Below, in pieces: positions 7,784 through 17,291 of a stretch of DNA of 64,000 nucleotides (position 1 is the stretch's first letter; each line of letters starts with the position of its first letter). The stretch is from positions 868,001-932,000 of the forward strand of contig NZ_LR699553.1 of NCBI RefSeq assembly GCF_902459535.1. Reading direction: 5' to 3'. Origin of the DNA: Paraburkholderia dioscoreae (lineage in GTDB: Bacteria; Pseudomonadota; Gammaproteobacteria; Burkholderiales; Burkholderiaceae). The notes beneath the pieces were generated by a model. It was not told the origin of the DNA. It ran no database searches and worked only from the letters and a program-made list of their open reading frames with translations. A program made the translations under genes and the position numbers.

Positions 7784-8777
7784 AGCCGTCCAATCCGGCC
7801 GCGCGTTGCGCTTCGCGCATCGGTTGTATGCGCTCGGTCCGCTGGTTGGACTGATCGCGCTGTGCATTGTCGGCACGCTGCTCAACCGCGATTTCGCCAC
7901 GCTCGACAACATGATGAACGTGCTCACGCGCACGTCGTTTATCGGCATCATCGCGGTCGGCATGACTTTCGTGATCATCTCGGGCGGCATCGATCTCTCG
8001 GTCGGCTCGATGGCGGCGCTGATCGCGGGCAGCATGATCTGGCTGATGAACGGGCTCGCGGCGGGCATAGACGGCCATACGTTCGCGCCTTTGCTGATCC
8101 TCACGCTCGGCATCGTGTTCGCGCTCGTGCTCGGCGGGTTGTTCGGCTGCGCGCACGGCTTGCTGATCACGAAAGGGCGGATCGAGCCGTTCATCGTCAC
8201 GCTCGGTACGCTGGGCATTTTTCGCGCGGTGCTGACCTGGCTCGCCGACGGCGGCGCGCTGACTTTGGATAACTCGCTATCCGACTTATACGGCCCAGTG
8301 TATTACGCGAGTCTGTTCGGCGTGCCGGTGCCGATCTGGGTGTTTCTGGTGGTCGCGGCGGGCGGCGCGCTGATTCTTAACCGCACGGCGTTCGGCCGGC
8401 ATGTGCAGGCGATCGGTTCGAACGAACAGGTCGCGCGTTACGCGGCGATTCGCGTCGATACCGTGAAGATCGTCACCTACGTGCTGCTCGGCATTTGCGT
8501 GGGCGTCGCCACGGTCCTGTATGTGCCGCGGCTCGGGTCCGCCACGCCGACGACCGGTTTGCTGTGGGAGCTCGAGGCGATCGCGTCGGTGGTGGTCGGC
8601 GGCACGGCGCTCAAGGGCGGCGAAGGCCGCGTGATCGGCACGGTGATCGGCGCGATCCTGCTGTCGGTGATCGCGAACATTCTGAATCTGACCAGCATCA
8701 TCAGCGTGTATCTGAACGCGGCGGTGCAGGGTGTGGTGATTATCTTCGTCGCGTTCGTTCAACGTGGACGGCGGTAG
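7764..8777 (+). CDS. sugar ABC transporter permease (RbsC-like)
   Basis: An inner-membrane permease of 337 residues with about eight to ten hydrophobic segments. It carries the CUT2 family hallmark G-M-T-F-V-I-I-S-G-G-I-D-L-S-V-G-S near residues 70-90 and the G-G-T-A-L-K-G-G-E-G cytoplasmic loop, which contacts the ATPase. The start overlaps the end of the ATPase gene. With the flanking ATPase and binding protein it forms a complete importer. Confidence 0.95.
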   Translation: MRPAPTEAVQSGRALRFAHRLYALGPLVGLIALCIVGTLLNRDFATLDNMMNVLTRTSFIGIIAVGMTFVIISGGIDLSVGSMAALIAGSMIWLMNGLAAGIDGHTFAPLLILTLGIVFALVLGGLFGCAHGLLITKGRIEPFIVTLGTLGIFRAVLTWLADGGALTLDNSLSDLYGPVYYASLFGVPVPIWVFLVVAAGGALILNRTAFGRHVQAIGSNEQVARYAAIRVDTVKIVTYVLLGICVGVATVLYVPRLGSATPTTGLLWELEAIASVVVGGTALKGGEGRVIGTVIGAILLSVIANILNLTSIISVYLNAAVQGVVIIFVAFVQRGRR

Positions 8778-8864
8778 CGGTGGAGCTTCAGATTGCGCTT
8801 CAAACTGCAATAACGGTGAGTTGAGATCGGGGCGCACGAACGCCTCACACAAGGAGACATAACC

Positions 8865-9827
8865 ATGAAGCAGGTTCTTCGAGCGGTCGGCGCCGGCATG
8901 CTGGCGTTGGGAATACTGGGTACGGCGAATGTCGCGCGCGCCGATGAAAAGGTCACGCTGGGCGTCGCGATTCCAACAGCCGACCACGGCTTTACGGGCG
9001 GCATCGTCTGGTGGGCGAATAAAGCCAAGACCGATCTGGAGAAAGCGCATCCCGATCTGAAAGTGATCGTGAGGACCGCGGCCGGCGCGCCCGAACAGGC
9101 GAACCAGTTGCAGGATCTCGTGACCGTCAACAAGATCAACGCACTCGTGATCTTCCCGTTCGAATCGGCCTCGCTCACGCAACCGGTGGCGCAGGTGAAG
9201 AAGAAGGGCGTGTACGTGACGGTGGTGGATCGCGGCCTGACCGACACCAGCGCGCAGGACGCCTACGTGGCGGGCGACAACACCGCGTTCGGCAAGATCC
9301 CCGCCGAGTTTCTGGCGAAGGAGCTGGGCGGCAAAGGCGACATCGTCGCGCTGCGCGGCATTCCGACCACGCTCGACAACGAACGCTGGACCGCGTTCAC
9401 GAACGTGATCAAGAACTATCCGGGGATGAAGATTCTCGACGCGAAGTACGCGAACTGGAATCGCGACGACGCGTTCAAGGTCATGCAGGATTACCTGACG
9501 CGCTTCAAGCATATCGACGCCGTCTGGGCGGCGGACGACGACATGGCCGTGGGCGTGATCAAGGCGATCGAGCAGGCCAGGCGCACCGACATCAAGATCG
9601 TGTTCGGCGGTGCGGGATCGAAGGGCATGGTGAAGAACGTGATGGACGGCGCGCCGATGATCAAGGCCGACGTATCGTATTCGCCGAAGTTCATCTACGA
9701 CGCCATCAAGCTCACCGCCGAGGCGCGCCTGAAGGGCGAGAAGCTGCCGCCCACGACGATCATTCCGTCGGTGCTGATCACGAAGGAAAACGTGCAGCAG
9801 TTCTATTTTCCGGACTCGCCGTTCTGA
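8865..9827 (+). CDS. sugar ABC transporter substrate-binding protein (RbsB-like)
   Basis: A periplasmic binding protein of 320 residues. The N-terminus has a basic start, a hydrophobic stretch and an A-R-A cleavage site about 27 residues in, followed by the type I periplasmic-binding fold (V-T-L-G-V-A-I-P). The start is supported by an AAGGAG site nine bases upstream. It lies 87 bases after the permease gene. The ligand is probably a monosaccharide or polyol, but sequence alone does not say which. Confidence 0.93.
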   Translation: MKQVLRAVGAGMLALGILGTANVARADEKVTLGVAIPTADHGFTGGIVWWANKAKTDLEKAHPDLKVIVRTAAGAPEQANQLQDLVTVNKINALVIFPFESASLTQPVAQVKKKGVYVTVVDRGLTDTSAQDAYVAGDNTAFGKIPAEFLAKELGGKGDIVALRGIPTTLDNERWTAFTNVIKNYPGMKILDAKYANWNRDDAFKVMQDYLTRFKHIDAVWAADDDMAVGVIKAIEQARRTDIKIVFGGAGSKGMVKNVMDGAPMIKADVSYSPKFIYDAIKLTAEARLKGEKLPPTTIIPSVLITKENVQQFYFPDSPF

Positions 9828-9915
9828 TCCCAGCATCCGGGGCGCGCCGGCGGGCTTGAGGCGGAACTTGTGCCGCCGCGGCGCGGCGGGCGCGCCCCGT
9901 TCGAGGAACCGTACG

Positions 9916-10965
9916 ATGAAAACCATCAAAGGCCCAGCCATCTTTCTCGCCCAGTTCATGGGCGACGAGGTGCCGTTCGACAACCTCGCGCATCTCGCCG
10001 AATGGGCCGCGGGTCTCGGCTTCAAAGGGATTCAGGTGCCGTGCGACAGCCACCTGATCGATCTCGAACAGGCGGCGTCGAGCCAGACCTATTGCGACGA
10101 GTTGCGCGAGATTGTGGACGACGCCGGCGTGACGATCACCGAATTGTCGACGCATCTGCAAGGACAGCTTGTCGCCGTGCATCCGGCCTATGACGCATTG
10201 TTCGACGGCTTTGCCGCGCCGCAGGTACGAGGCGACCCGGCCGCGCGCACGCAGTGGGCGATCGAGCAGATGAAGCTCGCGGCGAAGGCTTCGCAGCGTT
10301 TGGGCTTGAGCACGCACGTGTCGTTTTCCGGGGCGCTGGCGTGGCCGTATCTGTACCCGTGGCCGCAGCGCCCGGCAGGCCTCGTGGAAGCCGCGTTCGA
10401 CGAACTCGCGCGCCGCTGGACGCCGATTCTCGACGCGTTCGACGCAGCCGGCGTGGACGTGTGCTACGAACTGCACCCGGGCGAAGACCTGCACGACGGC
10501 GTGACGTTCGAGCGTTTTCTCGATGCGGTCAAGCAGCATGCGCGCGCCAACATCCTCTACGATCCGAGTCATTTCGTATTGCAGCAACTCGACTACCTCG
10601 CGTTCATCGACATCTATCACGAGCGCATCAAGGCGTTCCATGTGAAGGACGCGGAGTTTCGTCCGACCGGCAAACAGGGCGTGTACGGCGGCTACAGCGG
10701 TTGGGTCGAACGTGCGGGGCGGTTCCGCTCGCTCGGCGACGGGCAGATCGATTTCGGCGCGATCTTCTCGAAGATGGCGCAATACGATTTCCCCGGCTGG
10801 GCCGTGCTCGAATGGGAGTGCGCGCTGAAGCACCCGCACGACGGCGCGCGCGAAGGCGCGGAATTCATTCGCCGGCACATCATCCGCGTGGCCGAGCATG
10901 CATTCGACGATTTCGCGGGCAGCGGCGTGGACGCCGCGCAGTTGAAACGCGTGCTCGGCATCTGA
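9916..10965 (+). CDS. sugar phosphate isomerase/epimerase-like TIM-barrel protein
   Basis: An AP-endonuclease-2-fold (xylose isomerase-like) enzyme of 349 residues. Likely metal ligands are visible: Glu in Y-E-L-H-P-G-E, Asp in Y-D-P-S-H-F, the F-H-V-K-D-A-E strand, and Glu in L-E-W-E-C near the C-terminus. Members isomerise, epimerise or dehydrate sugars and inositol derivatives. The ATG at 9916 is 88 bases after the binding-protein gene. It is paired with a Gfo/Idh/MocA dehydrogenase downstream, a combination often used for oxidation of a sugar followed by rearrangement of the keto product. The actual substrate is unknown. Confidence 0.88.
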   Translation: MKTIKGPAIFLAQFMGDEVPFDNLAHLAEWAAGLGFKGIQVPCDSHLIDLEQAASSQTYCDELREIVDDAGVTITELSTHLQGQLVAVHPAYDALFDGFAAPQVRGDPAARTQWAIEQMKLAAKASQRLGLSTHVSFSGALAWPYLYPWPQRPAGLVEAAFDELARRWTPILDAFDAAGVDVCYELHPGEDLHDGVTFERFLDAVKQHARANILYDPSHFVLQQLDYLAFIDIYHERIKAFHVKDAEFRPTGKQGVYGGYSGWVERAGRFRSLGDGQIDFGAIFSKMAQYDFPGWAVLEWECALKHPHDGAREGAEFIRRHIIRVAEHAFDDFAGSGVDAAQLKRVLGI

Positions 10966-10997
10966 CGGCGGCAAGCCAACGCAAAGGAGCGAGGACG

Positions 10998-12149
10998 ATG
11001 CCACAACGAAGGCTCAGGCTAGGGATGGTCGGCGGCGGGCAGGGCGCGTTCATCGGTGCGGTGCATCGGATCGCGGCGCGGCTCGACGATCGTTTCGAAC
11101 TGACGGCGGGCGCGCTGTCGTCCGATCCGCAGCGCGCGCAGGCGAGCGCCGCCGAGGCCGGCATCCCGCGCAGCTATGCCGACTGGCGCGAGATGGCGCG
11201 CGCCGAGGCCGCGCGCGACGACGGCATCGACGCGGTGGCGATCGTCACGCCGAATCATCTTCATGCACCGGTGGCGACGGCGTTTCTCGAAGCCGGCATC
11301 CATATCGTATGCGACAAGCCACTGGCGATTTCGCTGGCCGAAGGCGAAGCGCTGGCGAAACTCGCTCGCGAGAAGAACCGGTTGTTCGCGTTGACGCATA
11401 CGTATTCGGGCTATCCGCTGGTGCGTCATGCGCGCGAACTGATCGAACGAGGCGATCTCGGCGAGATACGCGTGGTGCAGGTCGAATATGCGCAGGACTG
11501 GCTGGCGGAACCGATCGAAACGAGCGGCACGAACAAGCAGGCCGGTTGGCGCACGGACCCGGCGTTAGCGGGTCCGGCGGGATGTCTCGGCGATATCGGC
11601 ACGCATGCGTATCACCTTGCCGCGTTCGTCACGGGCATGACGCCGCGCGCGCTGTCCGCGGAAGTGCATACCTTCGTGCCGGGACGCCGCATCGACGATC
11701 ACGTGCAGGCCATGCTGCGCTATTCGAACGGCGCGCGCGGGATGTTATGGGCGAGCCAGGTGGCGAGCGGCGCGGAAAACGCATTGCGTTTGAGGGTCTA
11801 TGGAACGAAGGCCGGTCTGGCGTTCGATCAGGAGCATCCCAATGAACTGTGGTTCACGCCGTTGGGTGGAGTTGCTGAGCGCTTGACGCGGGGGCGCGTG
11901 AAGAGCGCGATCGCGGCGCATGCGACGCGCGTGCCGCCAGGGCATCCCGAAGGTTATCTGGAAGCGTTCGCGCAGTTGTACAAAGACGCGGCGTTGCAGA
12001 TCGAAGCGCTGGACGCGGGGCGAGCATTGCCCGCCGAAAGTCTCTTGCTCACGACGGTGGAAGACGGAGTGGCGGGTTTGCGCTTTATCGAGGCCATGCT
12101 CGCGAGCAGCGCGGCGGATGGACAGTGGCGCGAGATTGGAAACGCCTGA
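10998..12149 (+). CDS. Gfo/Idh/MocA-family NAD(P)-dependent oxidoreductase
   Basis: A dehydrogenase of 383 residues. The N-terminal Rossmann fold has the G-M-V-G-G-G-Q-G-A-F-I-G dinucleotide loop, and the C-D-K-P-L-A motif carries the family's conserved Lys. The catalytic Asp/His region is L-G-D-I-G-T-H-A-Y-H. A strong AAAGGAG-type ribosome site precedes the ATG at 10998. It is the last gene of the LacI-ABC-isomerase cassette and probably oxidises the imported sugar or polyol. Confidence 0.9.
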   Translation: MPQRRLRLGMVGGGQGAFIGAVHRIAARLDDRFELTAGALSSDPQRAQASAAEAGIPRSYADWREMARAEAARDDGIDAVAIVTPNHLHAPVATAFLEAGIHIVCDKPLAISLAEGEALAKLAREKNRLFALTHTYSGYPLVRHARELIERGDLGEIRVVQVEYAQDWLAEPIETSGTNKQAGWRTDPALAGPAGCLGDIGTHAYHLAAFVTGMTPRALSAEVHTFVPGRRIDDHVQAMLRYSNGARGMLWASQVASGAENALRLRVYGTKAGLAFDQEHPNELWFTPLGGVAERLTRGRVKSAIAAHATRVPPGHPEGYLEAFAQLYKDAALQIEALDAGRALPAESLLLTTVEDGVAGLRFIEAMLASSAADGQWREIGNA

Positions 12150-12188
12150 GGCGTTGATACGGCTCAGGGCGTGAAGCGGTCGTCCCGC

Positions 12189-12449
12189 TCAACCGCCCTT
12201 GCTCTTCTTGATCTGTTCTTCGAACGCGATATCCAGCTTGCTCGCCTTGCGCGGCTTTGGCGGTCCGAACGCATCGACGAATTTGACGAAGTCGTCGAGC
12301 GTCAGCGGGTCGGAGACTTTCTTGTCCGTGCCGCTCGATTTGTCGACCAGATAGAACAGGCCGCCGGACAGGCTGATCGCGGCGAACTGCGGATTGCCGC
12401 TGCGGGTTTTCAACCGCTCGACGGCATGGATGGCTCGGGTGGTGCGCAT
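12189..12449 (-). CDS. conserved hypothetical protein, 86 aa
   Basis: A short, basic, soluble protein with no signal peptide or membrane segment. It has a V-E-R-L-K-T-R-S-G-N-P-Q-F-A-A-I-S-L-S-G-G start and a Lys-rich tail. It is not recognised as a characterised family, but reads like a real small Burkholderia gene with consistent codon use. It converges on the dehydrogenase gene, whose stop is 39 bases away. About 235 bases to the next gene contain nothing I recognise. Confidence 0.6.
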   Translation of the reverse strand: MRTTRAIHAVERLKTRSGNPQFAAISLSGGLFYLVDKSSGTDKKVSDPLTLDDFVKFVDAFGPPKPRKASKLDIAFEEQIKKSKGG

Positions 12450-12684
12450 GGTGTGGGACTGCTGATCGGGGAAAGACTGCTACTTTAGCAACTTCCCCGG
12501 CCGCACGCGCCGGTGTCCCAGTCTCGCCGCCTGATTGCGGCCGCAGCCGCCAGGTGCGCCGCAGCCGGTCCGCCCGACTTTTCCGCACAGTATACGGCGC
12601 CGCCAAGTGTATCGGTGCCGACGACGTGATCACGCCGCCGACACGGGCCGCCAAGTTTCCGGGGCGGCGGTTCCATTACATCGA

Positions 12685-13854
12685 TTACTGGCTCAAATAG
12701 ACGAACTTGCCGTTCTTGATAGTGCCCATCACGCTCGCGCGCTGATCCAGGCCCACATGATCCTTCGCGCTCGTGTTGACCACGCCGTTCGGCACGACCA
12801 GTTCATGAGCATGTTCCAATTCGTCACGCAGCGCCGTGCGGAACGCCGGCGTGCCCGGCTGCGCCGTCTTCAGCGCGCGGGCCACCGCGTCCTGCAAGCG
12901 CGGATAGACACCGGCCGCATCCCCCGCGAACTGCGTGACGCTACCCGGACCGTACTTCGCTTCGTATTCGTTCGTGAAGGCAAGCGCCGCTTTCTTCGCC
13001 GGATGATCGGCCGGCAGCGTGCGCGCCACCACGACCGGCTGGGTCGGGAACAGCGTGCCTTCCACGTCCTTGCCGCCCAGCTTGATGAACTCGGGCGTGG
13101 CGATGCCGTGCGTCTGATAGATCGGGCCTTTGAAGCCGCGCTCGATCAGCGTGCGTTGCGGCAGCACCGTCGGCGTGCCGGCGCCCGCGATCAGGATCGC
13201 GTCGGGCTTGGCGGCCATCAGTTTCAGAATCTGGCCGGTCACGCTCGCGTCGGTGCGGTTATAGCGCTCCGTTGCCACCAGTTGAATATGGCGCAGCGCC
13301 GCGAACTTGCTGAACTCGTTGAGCCAGCTTTCACCGTAGCCATCCGCGAAACCGATAAAACCCACCGTCTTCACGTTGTGGTTCGACATGTAGCGCGTCA
13401 TCACGTCGGCCATCGCGCTGTCGGTCTGCGCCATCTTGTAGGCCCATACCTTCTTGCCTTCCTGCGGCTCGACCACGCTTGCCGAGCCGATCAGTGTGAT
13501 CATCGGCGTCTGGCTTTCGGCGACCGGATCGAGCGCGGCCATGGCCGCCGGCGTGATGTTCGGGCCGACGATCACGTCCACGTGGTCTTCGTTGATCAGC
13601 TTGCGGATGTTGCGCACGGCGGCGCCGGGGTCGGAGGCGTCGTCGAGGAAAATGTAGTCGGCCTTCTGGCCGGCGATGGTGGCGGGCCACATCAGCATCG
13701 CGTTCTTGCTGGTGATGCCGATCACGGCCGCCGGGCCGGTGCTCGACAGGTCGATGCCGACCTTGATGTCGGCGTGTGCAGCGGTGGCGAGCAGGAGCGT
13801 GCTCAAACCAAAAGCGGCGGCGAGGCCGCTGATTCTTTTCTTATACGACGTCAT
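12685..13854 (-). CDS. ABC transporter substrate-binding protein, branched-chain amino acid type
   Basis: A periplasmic binding protein of 389 residues with an N-terminal signal peptide ending A-A-H-A near residue 28. The fold is of the LivJ/LivK type (Peripla_BP_6), with D-I-K-V-G-I-D-L-S-S-T-G at the mature start. Such proteins bind branched-chain amino acids, amides or aromatic acids. No permease or ATPase is adjacent, so it must work with components encoded elsewhere. It lies upstream in position of, but on the same strand as, the CysB-type regulator gene, with a gap of 34 bases; cotranscription is possible. Confidence 0.88.
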   Translation of the reverse strand: MTSYKKRISGLAAAFGLSTLLLATAAHADIKVGIDLSSTGPAAVIGITSKNAMLMWPATIAGQKADYIFLDDASDPGAAVRNIRKLINEDHVDVIVGPNITPAAMAALDPVAESQTPMITLIGSASVVEPQEGKKVWAYKMAQTDSAMADVMTRYMSNHNVKTVGFIGFADGYGESWLNEFSKFAALRHIQLVATERYNRTDASVTGQILKLMAAKPDAILIAGAGTPTVLPQRTLIERGFKGPIYQTHGIATPEFIKLGGKDVEGTLFPTQPVVVARTLPADHPAKKAALAFTNEYEAKYGPGSVTQFAGDAAGVYPRLQDAVARALKTAQPGTPAFRTALRDELEHAHELVVPNGVVNTSAKDHVGLDQRASVMGTIKNGKFVYLSQ

Positions 13855-13888
13855 CGAAGGGTCTCCGTAGCAAGAAGCGGTGGTGATA

Positions 13889-14830
13889 TCAAAGTTCGTA
13901 GGTTTCGTGTTCGCCCTTGAGCGCCTGCTCGATCAGCTTGCGGTTCATGCTCGGCGACAGCAGTTCGACGAGCGTGTACACATAGCTGCGCAAATAAGCA
14001 CCCTGTTTCAGCGCGACCCGCGTCACGTTGCTGCCGAACAGGTGGCCGACCGGCATGGCGCGCAGATGACGGTCGCGCTCGGCGTTGAACGCGATATCCG
14101 CCATGATGCCGACACCAAGGCCCAGTTCCACGTAGGTCTTGATTACGTCGGCGTCGATTGCCTCCAGCACGATATCCGGATGCAGACCGCGCAGGCGGAA
14201 CGCCTCGTTGATCTTGGTGCGGCCGGCGAACGCGTTGTCGTAGGTGATCAGCGGATACTGGGTCAGATCATCCAGCGACAAAAGTTTGCGGTCGAGCAGC
14301 GGATGATCCGGTTGCATGACGGCCACGTGGTGCCACTGGAAGCACGGCAGCGAGACCAGCTCCTTATAGTTGGAGATCGCCTCGGTGGCGATGCAGAGGT
14401 CGGCCTGGTCGTGGATCACCATTTCGGCGACCTGAGTCGGGCTGCCTTGCAGAATCGAAAGGTGGACCTTGGGAAAGCGCTTCTTGAATTCGGCGATCGC
14501 AGCGGGCAGCGAGTAGCGCGCCTGGGTGTGGGTGGCGGCGATCACCAGATTGCCCTGATCCTGCGCCGCGTAATCTTTACCGACCCGTTTGAGGCTCTCG
14601 ACTTCCTGCAGAATCTTCTCAACCGACTGAAGAATGATGCGCCCCGGCTCGGTCAGCGAGCGCACCCGCTTGCCGTGTCGTGTGAAGATTTCGACGCCGA
14701 GCTCGTCCTCCAGCTCGATGATCGCCTTCGAAACGCCTGGCTGGCTTGTAAACAGGGCTTTCGCGGCTTCTGTCAGGTTGAAATTCTGCCGCACTGCCTC
14801 ACGGACGAAGCGGAACTGGTGTAGGTTCAT
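13889..14830 (-). CDS. cysB: CysB/Cbl-like LysR-type regulator of sulfur assimilation
   Basis: A LysR-family activator of 313 residues. The N-terminal winged HTH (L-H-Q-F-R-F-V-R-E-A-V-R-Q-N-F-N-L-T-E-A-A-K-A-L-F-T-S-Q-P-G-V-S-K) is of the CysB subtype, in which the T-S-Q-P-G-V-S-K recognition helix is characteristic. The sensor domain includes the A-T-H-T-Q-A-R-Y ligand loop seen in CysB. It is divergently oriented from cysI across an AT-rich intergenic region of about 220 bases, so it probably controls the cys operon in response to O- or N-acetylserine or sulfate. The paralogue Cbl cannot be fully excluded. Confidence 0.9.
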   Translation of the reverse strand: MNLHQFRFVREAVRQNFNLTEAAKALFTSQPGVSKAIIELEDELGVEIFTRHGKRVRSLTEPGRIILQSVEKILQEVESLKRVGKDYAAQDQGNLVIAATHTQARYSLPAAIAEFKKRFPKVHLSILQGSPTQVAEMVIHDQADLCIATEAISNYKELVSLPCFQWHHVAVMQPDHPLLDRKLLSLDDLTQYPLITYDNAFAGRTKINEAFRLRGLHPDIVLEAIDADVIKTYVELGLGVGIMADIAFNAERDRHLRAMPVGHLFGSNVTRVALKQGAYLRSYVYTLVELLSPSMNRKLIEQALKGEHETYEL

Positions 14831-15049
14831 ATATAACCCCTCCGCATATCAAAAGAATTTTTTAGTCGTTTGAAATATAAGGCGAGTTTATTACGATCTG
14901 TCCATCTTTTTCAATATGGATATCTGTATTTGTCATAAGCAAATGAGCGATGGGTCTAAACGTTCATCTGCGGCTGCTGACAAAGAGAGGTATTCAAGGC
15001 GTGGCGGAACCGGACCGCTGCGTATCACTGCAAAAATTGGGGTCCCCGA
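14831..15049. promoter_or_regulatory. AT-rich divergent promoter region, cysB / cysI
   Basis: This intergenic stretch is visibly richer in A and T than its surroundings, particularly at 14835-14940. It must hold the promoters for the LysR gene and the cys operon and probably CysB binding sites. No exact -35/-10 pair is claimed. Confidence 0.55.
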
Positions 15050-16729
15050 ATGTACCAATACGATCAGTACGACCAGACCATCGTCGATGAACGGGTCGCG
15101 CAGTACGCCGATCAGGTTCGCCGCCGTTTGTCGGGCGAATTGAGCGAAGAGGAGTTTCGTCCGCTGCGTCTGCAGAACGGCCTGTATATGCAGCGTCACG
15201 CGTACATGCACCGCATCGCGATTCCTTACGGCAACCTGCGCAGCGACCAGATGCGCGTGCTTGCGCAGATCGCGCGCGAGCATGACCGCGGTTACGGCCA
15301 CTTCTCGACGCGCTCGAACATCCAGTACAACTGGATCAAGCTCGAAGAAACGCCGGAAATCCTGCGCAAGCTCGCCGCGGTGCAGATGCACGGCATCCAG
15401 ACCTCGGGCAACTGTATCCGCAACATCACCGCCGACCAGTTCGCCGGCGTGGCGCCGGATGAAGTGGTCGATCCGCGTCCGTGGGCCGAAATCCTGCGTC
15501 AATGGTCGACGTTCCACCCCGAATTCGCGTGGCTGCCGCGCAAGTTCAAGATCGCCGTGTCCGGTTCGAAAGAAGACCGCGCTGCCGTGCAGATTCACGA
15601 CATGGGCGTGTATCTGAAGAAGAACGAGCAGGGCGAACTGGTGGTCGACATTCTGGCCGGCGGCGGCATGGGCCGCACGCCGATCATCGGCGCGATCATC
15701 CGCAAGGATCTGCCGTGGCAACATCTGCTGACGTACTGCGAAGCCGTGCTGCGTGTGTATAACCGCTACGGCCGCCGCGACAACATGTACAAGGCGCGGA
15801 TCAAGATTCTCGTGAAGGCGTTGAGCCCGGAGAAATTCTCGGCGCAAGTCGAAGAAGAATGGCAGCACCTGAAGGACGGTCCTTCGACGCTCACGCAAGC
15901 CGAAGTGGATCGCGTGTCGCAATACTTCCAGCCGCCGGTCTACGAAAAGCTCGCGGATACGGACGCTTCTTATGAAAAGCATCTGCTGGAAAACCGCGCG
16001 TTCGCCCGTTGGGTCGAGCGTAACGTGCGTCCGCACAAGGTGTCGGGCTACTCATCGGTGACCTTGTCTTTGAAGCCGACCACGATCGCCCCCGGCGATG
16101 CAACGGACGCGCAGATGGAAGCGGTCGCCGATTGGGCCGACGAGTACTCGCTCGGCGAAGTCCGCGTTTCGCACGAACAGAACCTGATTCTCGCCAACGT
16201 CAAGAAGCGCGACCTGTTCGCGCTGTGGGAAAAGGCCAAAGCGGCAGGTTTCGCGACGCCGAACATCGGCTTGCTGACCGACATCATCGCGTGCCCGGGC
16301 GGCGACTTCTGCTCGCTCGCGAATGCGAAGTCGATTCCGATCGCGCTCGCCATCCAGGAGCGTTTCAACGATCTGGACTACGTGTACGACCTGGGCGACG
16401 TCTCGCTGAACATCTCGGGCTGTATCAATGCGTGCGGTCACCACCACATCGGCAACATCGGCATTCTGGGCGTCGATAAGGACGGCTCGGAGTGGTATCA
16501 GGTGACGCTCGGCGGCGAACAGGGCTCGGGCGCTACCGGCGCGCACCTCGGCCGCGTGATCGGCCCGTCGTTCTCGGCGGAAGAAATGCCGGACGTGATG
16601 AGCAAGGTGATCGATACCTTCGTGGAAAACCGTCACGAAGGCGAACGCTTCATCGAAACGTATAACCGCATCGGCATCACCCCGTTCAAGGAACGTGTGT
16701 ACGCCTCGCGTCAACCGGCTCACGCGTAA
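15050..16729 (+). CDS. cysI: sulfite reductase hemoprotein (nitrite/sulfite reductase)
   Basis: A siroheme and [4Fe-4S] enzyme of 559 residues that reduces sulfite to sulfide. The cluster ligands are visible as C-P-G-G-D-F-C-S-L and S-G-C-I-N-A-C-G in the C-terminal half, and N-terminal ferredoxin-like repeats contain the T-R-S-N-I-Q siroheme motif. No cysJ flavoprotein is nearby, so electrons probably come from a ferredoxin or another reductase. It is first in the operon cysI-DUF934-cysH-cysD-cysN-cobA. The nitrite reductase role is an alternative but the sulfate genes favour sulfite. Confidence 0.93.
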   Translation: MYQYDQYDQTIVDERVAQYADQVRRRLSGELSEEEFRPLRLQNGLYMQRHAYMHRIAIPYGNLRSDQMRVLAQIAREHDRGYGHFSTRSNIQYNWIKLEETPEILRKLAAVQMHGIQTSGNCIRNITADQFAGVAPDEVVDPRPWAEILRQWSTFHPEFAWLPRKFKIAVSGSKEDRAAVQIHDMGVYLKKNEQGELVVDILAGGGMGRTPIIGAIIRKDLPWQHLLTYCEAVLRVYNRYGRRDNMYKARIKILVKALSPEKFSAQVEEEWQHLKDGPSTLTQAEVDRVSQYFQPPVYEKLADTDASYEKHLLENRAFARWVERNVRPHKVSGYSSVTLSLKPTTIAPGDATDAQMEAVADWADEYSLGEVRVSHEQNLILANVKKRDLFALWEKAKAAGFATPNIGLLTDIIACPGGDFCSLANAKSIPIALAIQERFNDLDYVYDLGDVSLNISGCINACGHHHIGNIGILGVDKDGSEWYQVTLGGEQGSGATGAHLGRVIGPSFSAEEMPDVMSKVIDTFVENRHEGERFIETYNRIGITPFKERVYASRQPAHA

Positions 16730-16751
16730 CCGCGAAAAGGATACTGAACAG

Positions 16752-17291
16752 ATGGCTTCTATCATCAAGAATCGCGCGATCGTCAACGATGACTGGACGG
16801 TCGTGCGCCCGGCGGAAGACGGCACGCTGCCCGCGGTGAACGAATTGCCCGCAGGCAAGGTGCTGGTGCCGCTCGCGTTGTGGCAGGCTGAGCGTGATGC
16901 GCTGAGCGCTTCGCGCAGTGCCGCTGAAATCGGCGTGTGGCTCGCGCCGGACAGCGAGCCGGCGGATATCGTCGCCGACTTCGACAAGATCGCGCTGATC
17001 GGCGTCGACTTCCCGGTGTTCCGCGACGGCCGCGGCTATAGCATCGGCCGCCTGCTGCGCGAGCGTTACGGCTACAAGGGCGAACTGCGCGCGATCGGCG
17101 ACGTGCTGCGCGATCAGCTCGCGTTCATGTTCCGTTGCGGCTTCGACGCTTACGCGCTGCGCGCCGACAAAGACTTCGACGACGCGCTCAAGGCGTTCGA
17201 CGAATTCAGCTTCAACTACCAGGGCGCGGTGAATTCGTCGCCGCTGTTCCGCCGCCGCGAAGCGGGCGAATTGGCGAAGGCGTCGGCATGA
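16752..17291 (+). CDS. DUF934 family protein, sulfur assimilation operon
   Basis: A soluble protein of 179 residues of the DUF934 family, found almost always between cysI and cysH in proteobacteria. It has the G-V-D-F-P-V-F-R-D-G-R-G-Y-S motif and F-M-F-R-C-G-F-D-A-Y. Its function is uncertain; an auxiliary role in electron supply to, or assembly of, the reductases is often suggested by context. It starts 22 bases after cysI and its stop overlaps the cysH ATG. Confidence 0.88.
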   Translation: MASIIKNRAIVNDDWTVVRPAEDGTLPAVNELPAGKVLVPLALWQAERDALSASRSAAEIGVWLAPDSEPADIVADFDKIALIGVDFPVFRDGRGYSIGRLLRERYGYKGELRAIGDVLRDQLAFMFRCGFDAYALRADKDFDDALKAFDEFSFNYQGAVNSSPLFRRREAGELAKASA

